Below are positions 19,011 to 32,482 of a DNA stretch of 64,000 nucleotides, piece by piece. Each line of letters opens with the position of its first letter. Position 1 is the first letter of the stretch. Where the stretch lies: positions 34,458,282 through 34,522,281 of the forward strand of contig JAVIAB010000025.1 in NCBI GenBank assembly GCA_032433765.1, given 5' to 3'. Position numbers and translations under genes: made by a program. Below the pieces are notes generated by a model. That model saw nothing but the letters and a program-made list of their open reading frames with translations. It ran no database searches and had not been told where the DNA came from. The DNA is from Megaustenia siamemsis (taxonomy: Eukaryota > Mollusca > Gastropoda > Stylommatophora > Ariophantidae).

Positions 19011-22000
19011 GATCCCAGTTATAGCCAGCTATTGTTTCATGATCATAATTATAGCCAGCTATTGTTTATAGATCATAGTTAAAGTCAGCTATTGTTTATA
19101 GATCCTAGTTAAAGTCAGCTATTGTTTCATGATCATAATTATAGTCAGCTATCGTTTATAGATCATAGTTAAAGTCAGCTATTGTTTATAGATCCTAGTT
19201 ATAGTCAGCTATTGTTTCATGATCATAATTATAGTCAGCTATTGTTTATAGATCATAGTTAAAGTCAGCTATTGTTTATAGATCCTAGTTAAAGTCAGCT
19301 ATTGTTTATAGATCATAGTTATAGTCAGCTATTGTTTATAGCTCCTAGTTAAAGTCAGCTATTGTTTATAGATCCTAGTTATAGTCAGCTATTGTTTAAA
19401 GATCCTAGTTATAGTCAGCTATTGTTTATAGATCCTAGTTATAGTCAGCTATTGTTTATAGTTCCTAGTTATAGTCAGCTATTGTTTCCAGATCCTAGTT
19501 ATAGTCAGCTATTGTTTCCAGATCCTAGTTATAGTCAACAATTGTTTCCAGATCCTAGTTATAGTCAGCTATTGTTTCCAGATCCTAGTTATAGTCAGCT
19601 ATTTTTTCCAGATCCTAGTTATAGTCAGCTATTGTTTATAGATCCTAGTTACAGTCAGCTATTGTTTATAGATCCTAGTTATAGTCAGCTATTGCTTATA
19701 GATCCTATTTATAGTCAGCTATTATTTATAGATCCTATTTATAGTCAGCTGTTGTTTATAGATCCTAGTTATAGTCAGCTATCGTTTCCAGATCCTAGTT
19801 ATAGTCAGCTATTGTTTCCAGATCCTAGTTATAGTCAGCTATTGTTTCCAGATCCTATTTATAGTCAGCTATTGTTTCCAGATCCTAGTTATAGTCAGCT
19901 ATTGTTTCCAGATCCTAGTTATAGACATCTATTGTTTCCATATCCTAGTTAAAGTCAGCCACTATTTCCAGATCCTAGTTAAAGTCAGCTATTGTTTCCA
20001 GATCCTAGTTAAAGTCAGCTATTATTTCCAGATCCTAGTAATAGTCAGTTATTTTTTCCAGATACTAGTTATAGTCAGCTACTGTTTCCAGATTCTAGAT
20101 ATAGACAGCTATTGTTTCCAGATCCTAGTTAAAGTCAGCCACTATTTCCAGATACTAGTTAAAGTCAGCAATTGTTTCCAGATCCTAGTTAAAGTCATCT
20201 ATTGTTTCCAGATCCTAGTTATAGTCAGCTATTGTTTCCAGATCCTAGTTAAAGTCAGCTATTGTTTCCAAATCATAGTTATAGTCAGCTGTTGTTTCCA
20301 GATATTAGTTATAGTCCGCTGTTGTTAATAAATCCTAGTTATAGTCAGCTATTGTTTATAGATCCTAGTTAAAGTCAGCTATTGTTTATAGATCCTAGTT
20401 ATAGTCAGCTATTGTTTATAGATCATAGTTAAAGTCAGCTATTGTTTATAGATCCTAAATATAGTCAGCTATTGTTTATAGATCCTATTTATAGTCAGCT
20501 ATTGTTTATAGATCCTAGTTATAGTCAGCTATTGTTTATAGATCCTAGTTATAGTCAGCTATTGTTTATAGATCCTAGTTATAGTCAGCTATTGTTTCCA
20601 GGTCCTAGTTAATGTCAGCTATTGTTTCCAGATCCTAGTTATAGTCAGCTATTGTTTATAGATCCTATTTATAGACAGCTATTGTTTATAGATCCTAGTT
20701 ATAGTCAGCTATTGTTTATAGATCCTAGTTATAGTCAGCTATTGTTTATAGATCCTAGTTATAGTATGCTATTGTTTATAGATCCTAGTTATAATCAGTT
20801 ATTGTTTATAGATCCTAGTTATAGTCAGCTATTGTTTATAGATCCTAGTTATAGTCAGCTATTGTTTATAGATCCTAGTTATAGTCAGCTATTGTTTATA
20901 GATCCTAGTTATAGACAGCTATTGTTTATAGATCCTAGTTATAGTCAGCTATTGTTTCCAGATCCTAGTTATAGTCAGCTATTGTTTCCAGATCCAATTA
21001 TAGTCAGCTACTGTTTCCAGATCCTAGTTATAGTTAGCTATTGTTTCCAGATCCTAGTTATAGTCAGCTATTGTTACCAGATCCTAGTTACAGTCAGCTA
21101 TTGTTTCCAGATCCTAGTTATAGTCAGCTATTGTTTCCAGATCCTAGTTAAATTCAGCTATTGTTTCCAGATCCTATTTAAAGTCAGCTATTGTTTTCAG
21201 ATCATAGTTAAAGTCAGCTATTGTTTCCAGATCCTAGTTAAAGTCAACTATTGTTTCCAGATCCTAGTTAAAGTCAGCTATTGTTTCCAGATCCTAGTTA
21301 AAGTCAGCTATTGTTTCCAGATCCTAGTTATAGTCAGCTATTGTTTCCAGATCCTATTTATAGTCAGCTATTGTTTCCCTGTCCTAGTTATAGTCAGCTA
21401 TTTTTTCCAGATCCTAGTTATAGTCAGCTATTGTTTATAGATCATAGTTACAGTCAGCTATTGTTTATAGATCCTAGTTATAGTCAGCTATTGCTTATAG
21501 ATCCTATTTATAGTCAGCTATTATTTATAGATCCTATTTATAGTCAGCTGTTGTTTATAGATCCTAGTTATAGTCAGCTATTGTTTCCAGATCCTAGTTA
21601 TAGTCAGCTATTGTTTCCAGATCCTAGTTATAGTCAGCTATTGTTTCCAGATCCTATTTATAGTCAGCTATTGTTTCCAGATCCTAGTTATAGTCAGCTA
21701 TTGTTTCCAGATCCTAGTTATAGACATCTATTGTTTCCATATCCTAGTTAAAGTCAGCCACTATTTCCAGATCCTAGTTAAAGTCAGCTATTGTTTCCAG
21801 ATCCTAGTTAAAGTCAGCTATTATTTCCAGATCCTAGTAATAGTCAGTTATTGTTTCCAGATACTAGTTATAGTCAGCTACTGTTTCCAGATTCTAGATA
21901 TAGACAGCTATTGTTTCCAGATCCTAGTTAAAGTCAGCCACTATTTCCAGATACTAGTTAAAGTCAGCAATTGTTTCCAGATCCTAGTTAAAGTCATCTA

Positions 22001-25000
22001 TTGTTTCCAGATCCTAGTTATAGTCAGCTATTGTTTCCAGATCCTAGTTAAAGTCAGCTATTGTTTCCAAATCATAGTTATAGTCAGCTATTGTTTCCAG
22101 ATATTAGTTATGGTCCGCTGTTGTTAATAGATCCTAGTTATAGTCAGCTATTGTTTATAGATCCTAGTTAAAGTCAGCTATTGTTTATAGATCCTAGTTA
22201 TAGTCAGCTATTGTTTATAGATCATAGTTAAAGTCAGCTATTGTTTATAGATCCTAAATATAGTCAGCTATTATTTATAGATCCTATTTATAGTCAGCTA
22301 TTGTTAATAGATCCTAGTTATAGTCAGCTATTGTTTATAGATCCTAGTTATAGTCAGCTATTGTTTATAGATCCTAGTTATAGTCAGCTATTGTTTATAG
22401 ATCCTATTTATAGACAGCTATTGTTTATAGATCCTAGTTATAGTCAGCTATTGTTTATAGATCCTAGTTATAGTCAGCTATTGTTTATAGATCCTAGTTA
22501 TAGTCAGCTATTGTTTCCAGATCCTTGTTATAGTCAGCTATTGTTTCCAGATCCAATTATAGTCAGCTACTGTTTCCAGATCCTAGTTATAGTTAGCTAT
22601 TGTTTCCAGATCCTAGTTATAGTCAGCTATTGTTTCCAGATCCTAGTTACAGTCAGCTATTGTTTCCAGATCCTAGTTATAGTCAGCTATTGTTTCCAGA
22701 TCCTAGTTAAAGTCAGCTATTGTTTCCAGATCTTATTTATAGTCAGCTATTGTTTTCAGATCCTAGTTAAAGTCAGCTATTGTTTCCAGATCTTATTTAT
22801 AGTCAGCTATTGTTTATAGATCCTAGTTATAGTCAGCTATTGTTTCCAGATGCTAGTTATAGTTAGCTATTGTTTATAGATCCTAATTACAGTCAGCTAT
22901 TGTTTATAGATCCTAGTTATAGTCAGCTATTGTTATAGATCCTATTTATAGTAAGCTATTATAATTATAGATCCTAGTTATAGTCAGCTATTGTTTCCAG
23001 ATCCTAGTTATAGTCAGCTATTGTTTCCAGATCCTAGTTATAGTAAGTTATTGTATCCAGATATTATTTATAGTCAGCTATTGTTTCCAGATCCTAGTTA
23101 TAGTCAGCTTTTTTCCAGATCCTAGTTATAGACATCTATTGTTTCCATATCCTAGTTAAAGTCAGCCACTATTTCCAGATCCTAGTTATAGTCAGCTATT
23201 GTTTCCAGATCCTAGTTAAAGTCAGCTATTGTTTCCAGATCCTAGTTATAGTCAACTATTGTTTCCAGATACTAGTTATAGTCAGCTACTGTTTCCAGAT
23301 TCTAGTTATAGACAGCTATTTTTTCCAGATCCTAGTTAAAGTCAACTATTGTATCAAGATCCTAGTTATAGTCAGCTATTGTTTCCAGATCCTAGTTAAA
23401 GTCAGCTATTGTTTCCAGATCCTATTTATAGTCAGCTATTGTTTCCAGATCCTAGTTAAAGTCAGCTATTGTTTCCAGATCCTAGTTATAGTCAGCTATT
23501 GTTTCCAGATCCTAGTTAAAGTCAGTTATTGTTTCCAGATCCTAGTTATAGTCAGCTATTGTTTCCAGATACTACTTATAGTCAGCTATTGTTTCCAGAT
23601 ATTAGTTATAGTCAGCTATGGTTTCCATATCCTAGTTAAAGTCAACCACTATTTCCAGATCCTAGTTAAAGTCAGCTATTGTTTCCAGATCCTAGTTAAA
23701 GTCAGCTATTGTTTCCAGATCCTAGTTATAGTCAGTTATTGTTTCCAGATCCTAGTTATAGTCAGCTATTGTTTCCAGATACTACTTATAGTCAGCTATT
23801 GTTTCCAGATATTAGTTATAGTCAGCTATGGTTTCCATATCCTAGTTAAAGTCAACCACTATTTCCAGATCCTAGTTAAAGTCAGCTATTGTTTCCAGAT
23901 CCTAGTTAAAGTCAGCTATTGTTTCCAGATACTAGTTATAGTCAGCTACTGTTTCCAGATTCTAGTTATAGACAGCTATTGTTTCCAGATCCTAGTTAAA
24001 GTCAGCCACTATTTCCAGATACTAGTTAAAGTCAGCAATTGTTTCCAGATCCTAGTTAAAGTCAGCTATTGTTTCCAGATCCTAGTTATAGTCAGCTATT
24101 GTTTCCAGATCCTAGTTAAAGTCAGCTATTGTTTCCAGATACTAGTTAAAGTCAGCAATTGTTTCCAGATCCTAGTTAAAGTCAGCTATTGTTTCCAGAT
24201 CCTAGTTATAGTCACCTATAGTATCCAGATACTAGTTATAGTCAGCTATTGTTTCCAGATCTTAGTTATAGTCAGCAATTGTTTCCATATCCTATTTAAA
24301 GTCAACCACTATTTCCAGATCCTAGTTAAAGTCAGCAATTGTTTCCAGATCCTAGTTAAAGTCAGCTATTGTTTCAAGATCCTAGTTATAGTCAGCTACT
24401 GTTCCCAGATTCTAGTTATAGACAGCTATTGTTTCCATATCCTTGTTAAAGTCAGCCACTATTTCCAGATCCTAGTTAAATTCAACTATTGTTTCCAGAT
24501 CCTAGTTAAATTCAGCTATTGTTTCCAGATCCTATTTAAAGTCAACTATTGTTTCCAGATCCTAGTTAAAGTCAGCTATTGTTTCCAGATCCTAGTTAAA
24601 GTCAACTATTGTTTCCAGATCCTAGTTAAAGTCAGCTATTGTTTCCAGATCCTTGTTAAAGTCAGCTATTGTTTCCAGATCCTAGTTATAGTCAGCTATT
24701 GTTTCCAGATCCCATTTATAGTCAGCTATTGTTTCCCTGTCCTAGTTATAGTCAACTATTGTTTCCAGATCCTAGTTATAGTCAGCTATTGTTTCCAGAT
24801 ACTAGTTAAAGTCAGCTATTGTTTCCAGATCCTAGTTATAGTCAGCTATTGTTTCCAGAGCCTAGTTATAGTCAGCTATTGTTTCCAGATCCTAGTTATA
24901 GTCAACTATTGTTTCCAGATCCTAGTTATAGTCAACTATTGTTTCCAGATACTAGTTAAAGTCAGCTATTGTTTCCAGATCCTAGTTATAGTCAACTATT

Positions 25001-28000
25001 GTTTCCAGATCCTAGTTATAGTCAGCTATTGTTTCCAGATCCTAGTTATAGTCAGCTATTGTTTCCAGATCATAGTTATAGTCAGCTATTGTTTCCAGAT
25101 CCTAGTTATAGTCAGCTATTGTTTATAGATCCTAGTTAAAGACAGCTATTGTTTATAGATCCTAGTTATAGTCAGCTATTGTTTATAGATCCTAGTTATA
25201 GTCAGCTATTGTTTATATATCCTAGTTATAGTCAGCTATTGTTTATAGATCCTATTTATAGACAGCTATTGTTTATAGATCCTAGTTATAGTCAGTTATT
25301 GTTTATAGATCCTAGTTATAGTCAGCTATTGTTTATAGATCCTAGTTATAGTCAGCTATTGTTTAAAGATCCTAGTTATAGTCAGCTATTGTTTATAGAT
25401 CCTAGTTATAGTCAGCTATTGTTTATAGATCCTAGTTATAGTCAGCTATTGTTTCCAGATCCTAGTTATAGTCAGCTATTGTTTCCAGATCCTATTTATA
25501 GTCAGCTGTTGTTTATAGATCCTAGTTATAGTCAGCTATTGTTTCCAGATCCTAGTTATAGTCAGCTATTGTTTCCAGATCCTAGTTATAGTCAGCTATT
25601 GTTTCCAGATCCTATTTATAGTCAGCTATTGTTTCCAGATCCTAGTTATAGTCAGCTATTGTTTCCAGATCCTAGTTATAGACATCTATTGTTTCCATAT
25701 CCTAGTTAAAGTCAGCCACTATTTCCAGATCCTAGTTAAAGTCAGCTATTGTTTCCAGATCCTAGTTAAAGTCAGCTATTATTTCCAGATCCTAGTAATA
25801 GTCAGCTATTGTTTCCAGATACTAGTTATAGTCAGCTACTGTTTCCAGATTCTAGATATAGACAGCTATTGTTTCCAGATCCTAGTTAAAGTCAGCCACT
25901 ATTTCCAGATACTAGTTAAAGTCAGCAATTGTTTCCAGATCCTAGTTTAAGTCAGCTATTGTTTCCAGATCCTAGTTATAGTCAGCTATTGTTTCCAGAT
26001 CCTAGTTAAAGTCAGCTATTGTTTCCAAATCATAGTTATAGTCAGCTGTTGTTTCCAGATCCTAGTTATAGTCCGCTGTTATTAATAGATCCTAGTTATA
26101 GTCAGCTATTGTTTATAGATCCTAGTTAAAGTCAGCTATTGTTTATAGATCCTAGTTATAGTCAGCTATTGTTTATAGATCATAGTTAAAGTCAGCTATT
26201 GTTTATAGATCTCAGTTATAGTCAGCTATTGTTTATAGATCCTATTTATAGTCAGCTATTGTTTATAGATCCTAGTTATAGTCAGCTATTGTTTCCAGAT
26301 CCTAGTTATAGTCAGCTATTGTTTATAGATCCTAGTTATAGTCAGCTATTGTTTCCAGATCCTAGTTAAAGTCAGCTATTGTTTCCAGATCCTAGTTATA
26401 GTCAGCTATTGTTTATAGATCCTATTTATAGACAGCTATTGTTTATAGATCCTAGTTATAGACAGCTATTGATTATAGATCCTAGTTATAGTCAGCTATT
26501 GTTTATAGATCCTAGTTATAGTATGCTATTGTTTATAGATCCTAGTTATAGTCAGTTATTGTTTATAGATCCTAGTTATAGTCAGCTATTGTTTATAGAT
26601 CCTAGTTATAGTCAGCTATTGTTTATAGATCCTAGTTATAGTCAGCTATTGTTTATAGATCCTAGTTATAGACAGCTATTGTTTATAGATCCTAGTTATA
26701 GTCAGCTATTGTTTCCAGATCCTAGTTATAGTCAGCTATTGTTTCCAGATCCAATTATAGTCAGCTACTGTTTCCAGATCCTAGTTATAGTTAGCTATTG
26801 TTTCCAGATCCTAGTTATAGTCAGCTATTGTTTCCAGATCCTAGTTACAGTCAGCTATTGTTTCCAGATCCTAGTTATAGTCAGCTATTGTTTCCAGATC
26901 CTAGTTAAAGTCAGCTATTGTTTCCAGATCTTATTTATAGTCAGCTATTGTTTTCAGATCCTAGTTAAAGTCACCTATTGTTTCCAGATCATAGTTATAG
27001 TCAGCTATTGTTTATAGAGACTATTTATAGAAAGCTATTGTTTATAGATCCTAGTTATAGTCCGCTATTGTTTCCAGATGCTAGTTATAGTTAGCTATTG
27101 TTTATAGATCCTAATTACAGTCAGCTATTGTTTATAGATCCTAGTTATAGTCAGCTATTGTTATAGATCCTATTTATAGTAAGCTATTATAATTATAGAT
27201 CCTAGTTATAGTCAGCTATTGTTTCCAGATCCTAGTTATAGTCAGCTATTGTTTCCAGATCCTAGTTATAGTAAGCTATTGTATCCAGATCCTATTTATA
27301 GTCAGCTATTGTTTCCAGATCCTAGTTATAGTCAGCTTTTTTTCCAGATCCTAGTTATAGACATCTATTGTTTCCATATCCTAGTTAAAGTCAGCCACTA
27401 TTTCCAGATCCTAGGTATAGTCAGCTATTGTTTCCAGATCCTAGTTAAAGTAAGCTATTGTTTCCAGATCCTAGTTATAGTCAACTATTTTTTCCAGATA
27501 CTAGTTATAGTCAGCTACTGTTTCCAGATCCTAGTTATAGTCAGCTATTGTTTCCAGATCCTAGTTAAAGTCAACTATTGTTTCAAGATCCTAGTTATAG
27601 TCCGCTATTGTTTCCAGATCCTAGTTAAAGTCAGCTATTGTTTCCAGATCCTAGTTATAGTCAGCTATTGTTTCCAGATCCTAGTTAAAGTCAGCTATTG
27701 TTTCCAGATCCTAGTTATAGTCTGCTATTGTTTCCAGATCCTAGTTAAAGTCAGTTATTGTTTCCAGATCCTAGTTATAGTCAGCTATTGTTTCCAGATA
27801 CTAGTTATAGTCAGCTATTGTTTCCAGATCTTAGTTATAGTCAGCTATGGTTTCCATATCCTAGTTAAAGTCAACCACTATTTCCAGATCCTAGTTAAAG
27901 TCAGCTATTGTTTCCAGATCCTATTTAAAGTCAGCTATTGTTTCCAGATCCTAGTTATAGTCAGCTATTATTTCCAGATACTAGTTATAGTCAGCTACTG

Positions 28001-30798
28001 TTTCCAGATTCTAGTTATAGACTGCAATTGTTTCCAGATCCTAGTTAAAGTCAGCTATTGTTTCCAGATCCTAGTTAAAGTCAGCTATTGTTTCCAGATC
28101 CTAGTTATAGTCAGCTATTGTTTCCAGATCCTAGTTAAAGTCAGCTATTGTTTCCAGATACTAGTTAAAGTCAGCAATTGTTTCCAGATCCTAGTTAAAG
28201 TCAGCTATTGTTTCCAGATCCTAGTTATAGTCACCTATAGTATCCAGATACTAGTTATTGTCAGCTATTGTTTCCAGATCTTAGTTATAGTCAGCTATTG
28301 TTTCCATATCCTAGTTAAAGTCAACCACTATTTCCAGATCCTAGTTAAAGTCAGCTATTGTTTCCAGATCCTAGTTAAAGTCAGCTATTGTTTCCAGATC
28401 CTAGTTATAGTCAGCTACTGTTCCCAGATTCTAGTTATAGACAGCTATTGTTTCCATATCCTTGTTAAAGTCAGCCACTATTTCCAGATCCTAGTTAAAG
28501 TCAACTATTGTTTCCAGATCCTAGTTAAAGTCAGCTATTGTTTCCAGATCCTATTTAAAGTCAACTATTGTTTCCAGATCCTAGTTAAAGTCAGCTATTG
28601 TTTCCAGATCCTAGTTAAAGTCAACTATTGTTTCCAGATCCTAGTTAAAGTCAGCTATTGTTTCCAGATCCTAGTTAAAGTCAGCTATTGTTTCCACATC
28701 CTAGTTATAGTCAGCTATTGTTTCCAGATCCTATTTATAGTCAGCTATTGTTTCCCTATCCTAGTCATAGTCAACTATTGTTTCCAGATCCTAGTTATAG
28801 TCAGCTATTGTTTCCAGATACTAGTTAAAGTCAGCTATTGTTTCCAGATCCTAGTTATAGTCAGCTATTGTTTCCAGAGCCTAGTTATAGTCAGCTATTG
28901 TTTCCAGATCCTAGTTATAGTCAACTATTGTTTCCAGATCCTAGTTATAGTCAACTATTGTTTCCAGATACTAGTTAAAGTCAGCTATTGTTTCCAGATC
29001 CTAGTTATAGTCAACTATTGTTTCCAGATCCTAGTTATAGTCAGCTATTGTTTCCAGATCCTAGTTATAGTCAGCTATTGTTTCCAGATCCTAGTTATAG
29101 TCAGCTATTGTTTCCAGATCCTAGTTATAGTCAGCTATTGTTTCCAGATCCTAGTTAAAGTCAGCTATTGTTTCCAGATCCTAGTTATAGTCAGCTATTG
29201 TTTCCAGATCCTAGTTAAAGTCAGCTATTGTTTCCAGATCCTAGTTATAGTCAGCTATTGTTTCCAGATCCTAGTTATAGTCAACTATTGTTTCCAGATC
29301 CTAGTTATAGTCAACTATTGTTTCCAGATCCTAGTTAAAGTCAGCAATTGTTTCCAGATCCTAGTTATAGTCAGCTATTGTTTCCAAATCCTAGTTATAA
29401 TCAACTATTGTTTCCAGATCCTAGTTATAGTCAACTATTATTTCCAGATCCTAGTTAAAGTCAGCTATTGTTTCCAGATCCTAGTTATAGTCAGCTATTG
29501 TTTCCAGATCCTAGTTATAGTCAGCTATTGTTTCCAGATCCTAGTTATAGTCACCTATTGTTTCCAGATCCTAGTTATAGTCAACTATTGTTTCCAGATC
29601 CTAGTTATAGTCAACTATTGTTTCCAGATCCTATTTAAAGTCAGCTATTGTTTCCAGATCCTAGTTATAGTCAGCTATTGTTTCCAAATCCTAGTTATAA
29701 TCAACTATTGTTTCCAGATCCTAGTTATAGTCAACTATTGTTTCCAGATCCTAGTTAAAGTCAGCTATTGTTTCCAGATCCTAGTTATAGTCAGCTATTG
29801 TTTCCAGATCCTAGTTATAGTCAGCTATTGTTTCCAGATCCTAGTTATAGTCAGCTATTGTTTCCAGATCCTAGTTATAGTCAACTATTGTTTCCAGATC
29901 CTAGTTATAGTCAACTATTGTTTCCAGATCCTATTTAAAGTCAGCTATTGTTTCCAGATCCTAGTTATAGTCAGCTATTGTTTCCAAATCCTAGTTATAG
30001 TCAACTATTGTTTCCAGATCCTAGTTATAGTCAACTATTGTTTCCAGATCCTAGTTAAAGTCAGCTATTGTTTCCAGATCCTAGTTATAGTCAGCTATTG
30101 TTTCCAGATCCTAGTTAAAATCAGCTATTGTTTCCAGATCCTAGTTATAGTCAGCTATTGTTTCCAGATCCTAGTTATAGTCAGCTATTGTTTCCAGATC
30201 CTAGTTATAGTCAGCTATTGTTTCCAGATCCTAGTTATAGTCAACTATTGTTTCCAGATCCTAGTTATAGTCAACTATTGTTTCCAGATCCTAGTTAAAG
30301 TCAGCTATTGTTTCCAGATCCTAGTTATAGTCAGCTATTGTTTCCAAATCCTAGTTATAGTCAACTATTGTTTCCAGATCCTAGTTATAGTCAACTATTG
30401 TTTCCAGATCCTAGTTAAAGTCAGCTATTGTTTCCAGATCCTAGTTATAGTCAGCTATTGTTTCCAGATCCTAGTTAAAATCAGCTATTGTTTCCAGATC
30501 CTAGTTATAGTCAACTATTGTTTCCAGATCCTAGTTATAGTCAGCTATTGTTTCCAGATCCTAGTTAAAGTCAGCTATTGTTTCCAGATCCTAGTTATAG
30601 TCAGCTATTGTTTCCAGATCCTAGTTATAGTCAACTATTGTTTCCAGATCCTAGTTATAGTCAGCTATTGTTTCCAGATCCTAGTTATAGTCAACTATTG
30701 TTTCCAGATCCTAGTTAAAGTCAGCTATTGTTTCCAGATACTAGTTAAAGTCAGCTATTGTTTCCAGATCCTAGATATAGTCAGCTACTGTTTCCAGA
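19011..30798. repeat. 30-bp satellite, ~390 copies
   Basis: Units contain GATCCTAGTTATAGTCAGCT and end ATTGTTTCCA or ATTGTTTATA. Main variation is TTATAG/TTAAAG and TTTCCA/TTTATA. Length is very stable: only a few one-base indels over 11.8 kb. Higher-order duplication is visible: the rare block CATATCCTAGTTAAAGTCAG follows ACATCTATTG at about 19,924, 21,724, 23,130, 25,684 and 27,362, and the indel variant GATCCAATTATAG recurs near 20,993, 22,552 and 26,750. Repeated frames (DPSYSQLLF, FQILVIVSYC), up to ~1,200 residues, are by-products of a unit divisible by three. The right part (from ~28.5 kb) is the most uniform. Confidence 0.98.
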
Positions 30799-31522
30799 CC
30801 CGATTCTGACAGAAGACTTCTCCCTGTGTGGAGTTAAGATGCGGTGAATTAATGAGGTTAGTGAACCAACGTGTTGCTGTTTGAACACAATTTATGGAAT
30901 AAAGATCTACAGAAGGAACTAAACGGACGCGTTCCCAAATTACTTCAGCAAGGGTTCCAAAGTTCTGAACATTGGAGAGCACATAATGGTTTTAGCGATA
31001 ATAAAAACTGAACATATACTGTAAGGAATTGTAATTGTCTGTGTTAAACTGTAAGAAAATGAACTGAAATTTCTTATTATACAATTGCAGTCGTTGCCAA
31101 GTACTTGTTGTTTACATCCCCTTTAATGCAAATTAAAAACCTTTCTATCTCGTGTGTGTGGGAGAGCAGAAGCGCCTGCGGACTGCGGTCGCAATAACAG
31201 GGTCGGCGAACCATCAGCTGACCAAGACCTAGCAGTTCTACCTCCTCGTAGTCTCCCCTAGCAACAGTCTGCTTCAAAACAGACAGGCTAACAGAAGCTA
31301 GGATCTCCGTGTTCCCTGTAGTGGTGGCTATTACTGATATAGAGGACCCAGTATTGCAGTACCTCTGGGCTGGACTAGTAGTTTCCCAGCATAGCCTGGG
31401 ATAGACGAGCTCCAACCTCTCCAGTAAGAGCCGGGAATGTCAAGAAAGCCATTACGACCTGCCACATCTTATGAGTCAAAGGGAACCTGCCCGCATCAAC
31501 TCGTGGCAATCCTTCAACATCT

Positions 31523-31524
<2 letters not shown>
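30799..31524. other. Unassigned moderately GC DNA
   Basis: A 112-codon open frame on the minus strand (31,415-31,077) has no recognisable domain or splice context. The sequence from 31,180 to 31,510 is richer in GC than its surroundings and might be an unrecognised dispersed repeat. Confidence 0.35.
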
Positions 31525-31563
<39 letters not shown>

Positions 31564-31604
31564 ATGCGTGCGAGCGCTTACGAGTGTGTGTGTGTGTGTG
31601 TGTG
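31525..31604. repeat. TG microsatellite
   Basis: Two TGTGTG runs separated by a short CG-containing segment (TTTATGCGTGCGAGCGCTTA). Confidence 0.95.
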
Positions 31605-31784
31605 ATTTATCACATCACTGACATTTTCAAGAATAATTACTGGATGTTGCCTACGATTTGGTAGTTACCATATTTTAGTTCACTCAAAGGACATTTGAAA
31701 ACAGTCAACGCTGACCTACACTACCAAGCTCTATAGCAAAGCAGTAATATAATGATAGTCTATTTATGTGTATTTGAGTATTTT

Positions 31785-32071
31785 AATACCTTCTTAAAAT
31801 AAAAAAACAAAAGTAAAGTACCCCCGTCACGCCAAGTGGCGTATAGGGAATATGGTGTTAGTGACCATAAATTTTACAGACCTTCGGCACATGATTTTTG
31901 GGGTAATGCGGTCGGTATTACGCCCATGCCGCTTTACTTTCCCAGAAAAAAATCCGGTACCCATTAAAGGCTGGGTGAACCGGAGCCATCGTTGGGATCG
32001 AACCCTACCTCTTGTCCTTTGTAGTCCAGTTCACTAACCACTGAGCTATCGCGGCTCCCAATATCTTCTTA
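31785..32071 (-). mobile_element. SINE family A copy
   Basis: Single-headed minus-strand copy with near-complete structure: head at 32,059-32,030, B box GGGTTCGATCCCAACG, 3' end GTACTTTACTT near 31,811. Imperfect 12-bp duplication AATACCTTCTTA (31,785-31,796) and AATATCTTCTTA (32,060-32,071). Among the best preserved copies. Confidence 0.93.
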
Positions 32072-32159
32072 GTAACATAATATTGCTTCAGTTTCTGAAA
32101 GATGTTTTTTTTAAATGTTATTTTAAATTATTTGTATAAAGAAAACAGCTCTTAAACAG

Positions 32160-32212
32160 CATCATCATCATCAAGTACCGGGCCTGCATCTCTGCATATC
32201 ACCTCTTTTGTT
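32160..32212 (-). mobile_element. Very short L-C LINE 3' tail
   Basis: CATCATCATCATCAAGTACCG followed by GGCCTGCATCTCTGC resembles the tail end of the L-C copies at 2,868-2,930. About 50 bases only. Confidence 0.5.
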
Positions 32213-32215
32213 CAT

Positions 32216-32482
32216 CATCACGTGACGGAAGCACGCGGGTTGAGAAAGACAGGCGTCGTGGAATAACAACTGTGAGGCGAGGAGGGGTGGGGGAGAAGAA
32301 ATGACAAGTCAGTCAGACTGCTGTGTAAACAAAGACCAGAGGAAATATAGAATCCCAAAACAATAGACCGGGTAGGGCATGTTTCCGTGCAAACAGTGTG
32401 CCGGGGGGGGGGGGGGGAGAAGGAGAAGATAAGTGATCTCATAAATCTACTGGGATAAAACGCGTGCTTCCGTCACGTGATG
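32216..32482. mobile_element. Candidate MITE with perfect 22-bp terminal inverted repeats
   Basis: The left end begins CATCACGTGACGGAAGCACG (plus CG) and the right end at 32,461-32,482 is its exact reverse complement. The 267-bp interior has no coding capacity and includes a 15-base G-run (32,403-32,417). This is the structure of a small non-autonomous DNA transposon. I could not fix a target duplication, so the superfamily is unassigned. Confidence 0.7.

Noticed and set aside
27219..30809. 1,196-residue frame in the 30-bp satellite as a structural protein (silk or mussel-byssus type)
   Set aside because: The frame alternates ILVIVSYC and ILVKVSYC only because TTATAG and TTAAAG variants are both open there. 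The other frames are equally repetitive and carry many stops.
31077..31415. 112-residue minus-strand protein
   Set aside because: No domain, splice sites or relatives recognised; listed only as unassigned DNA.
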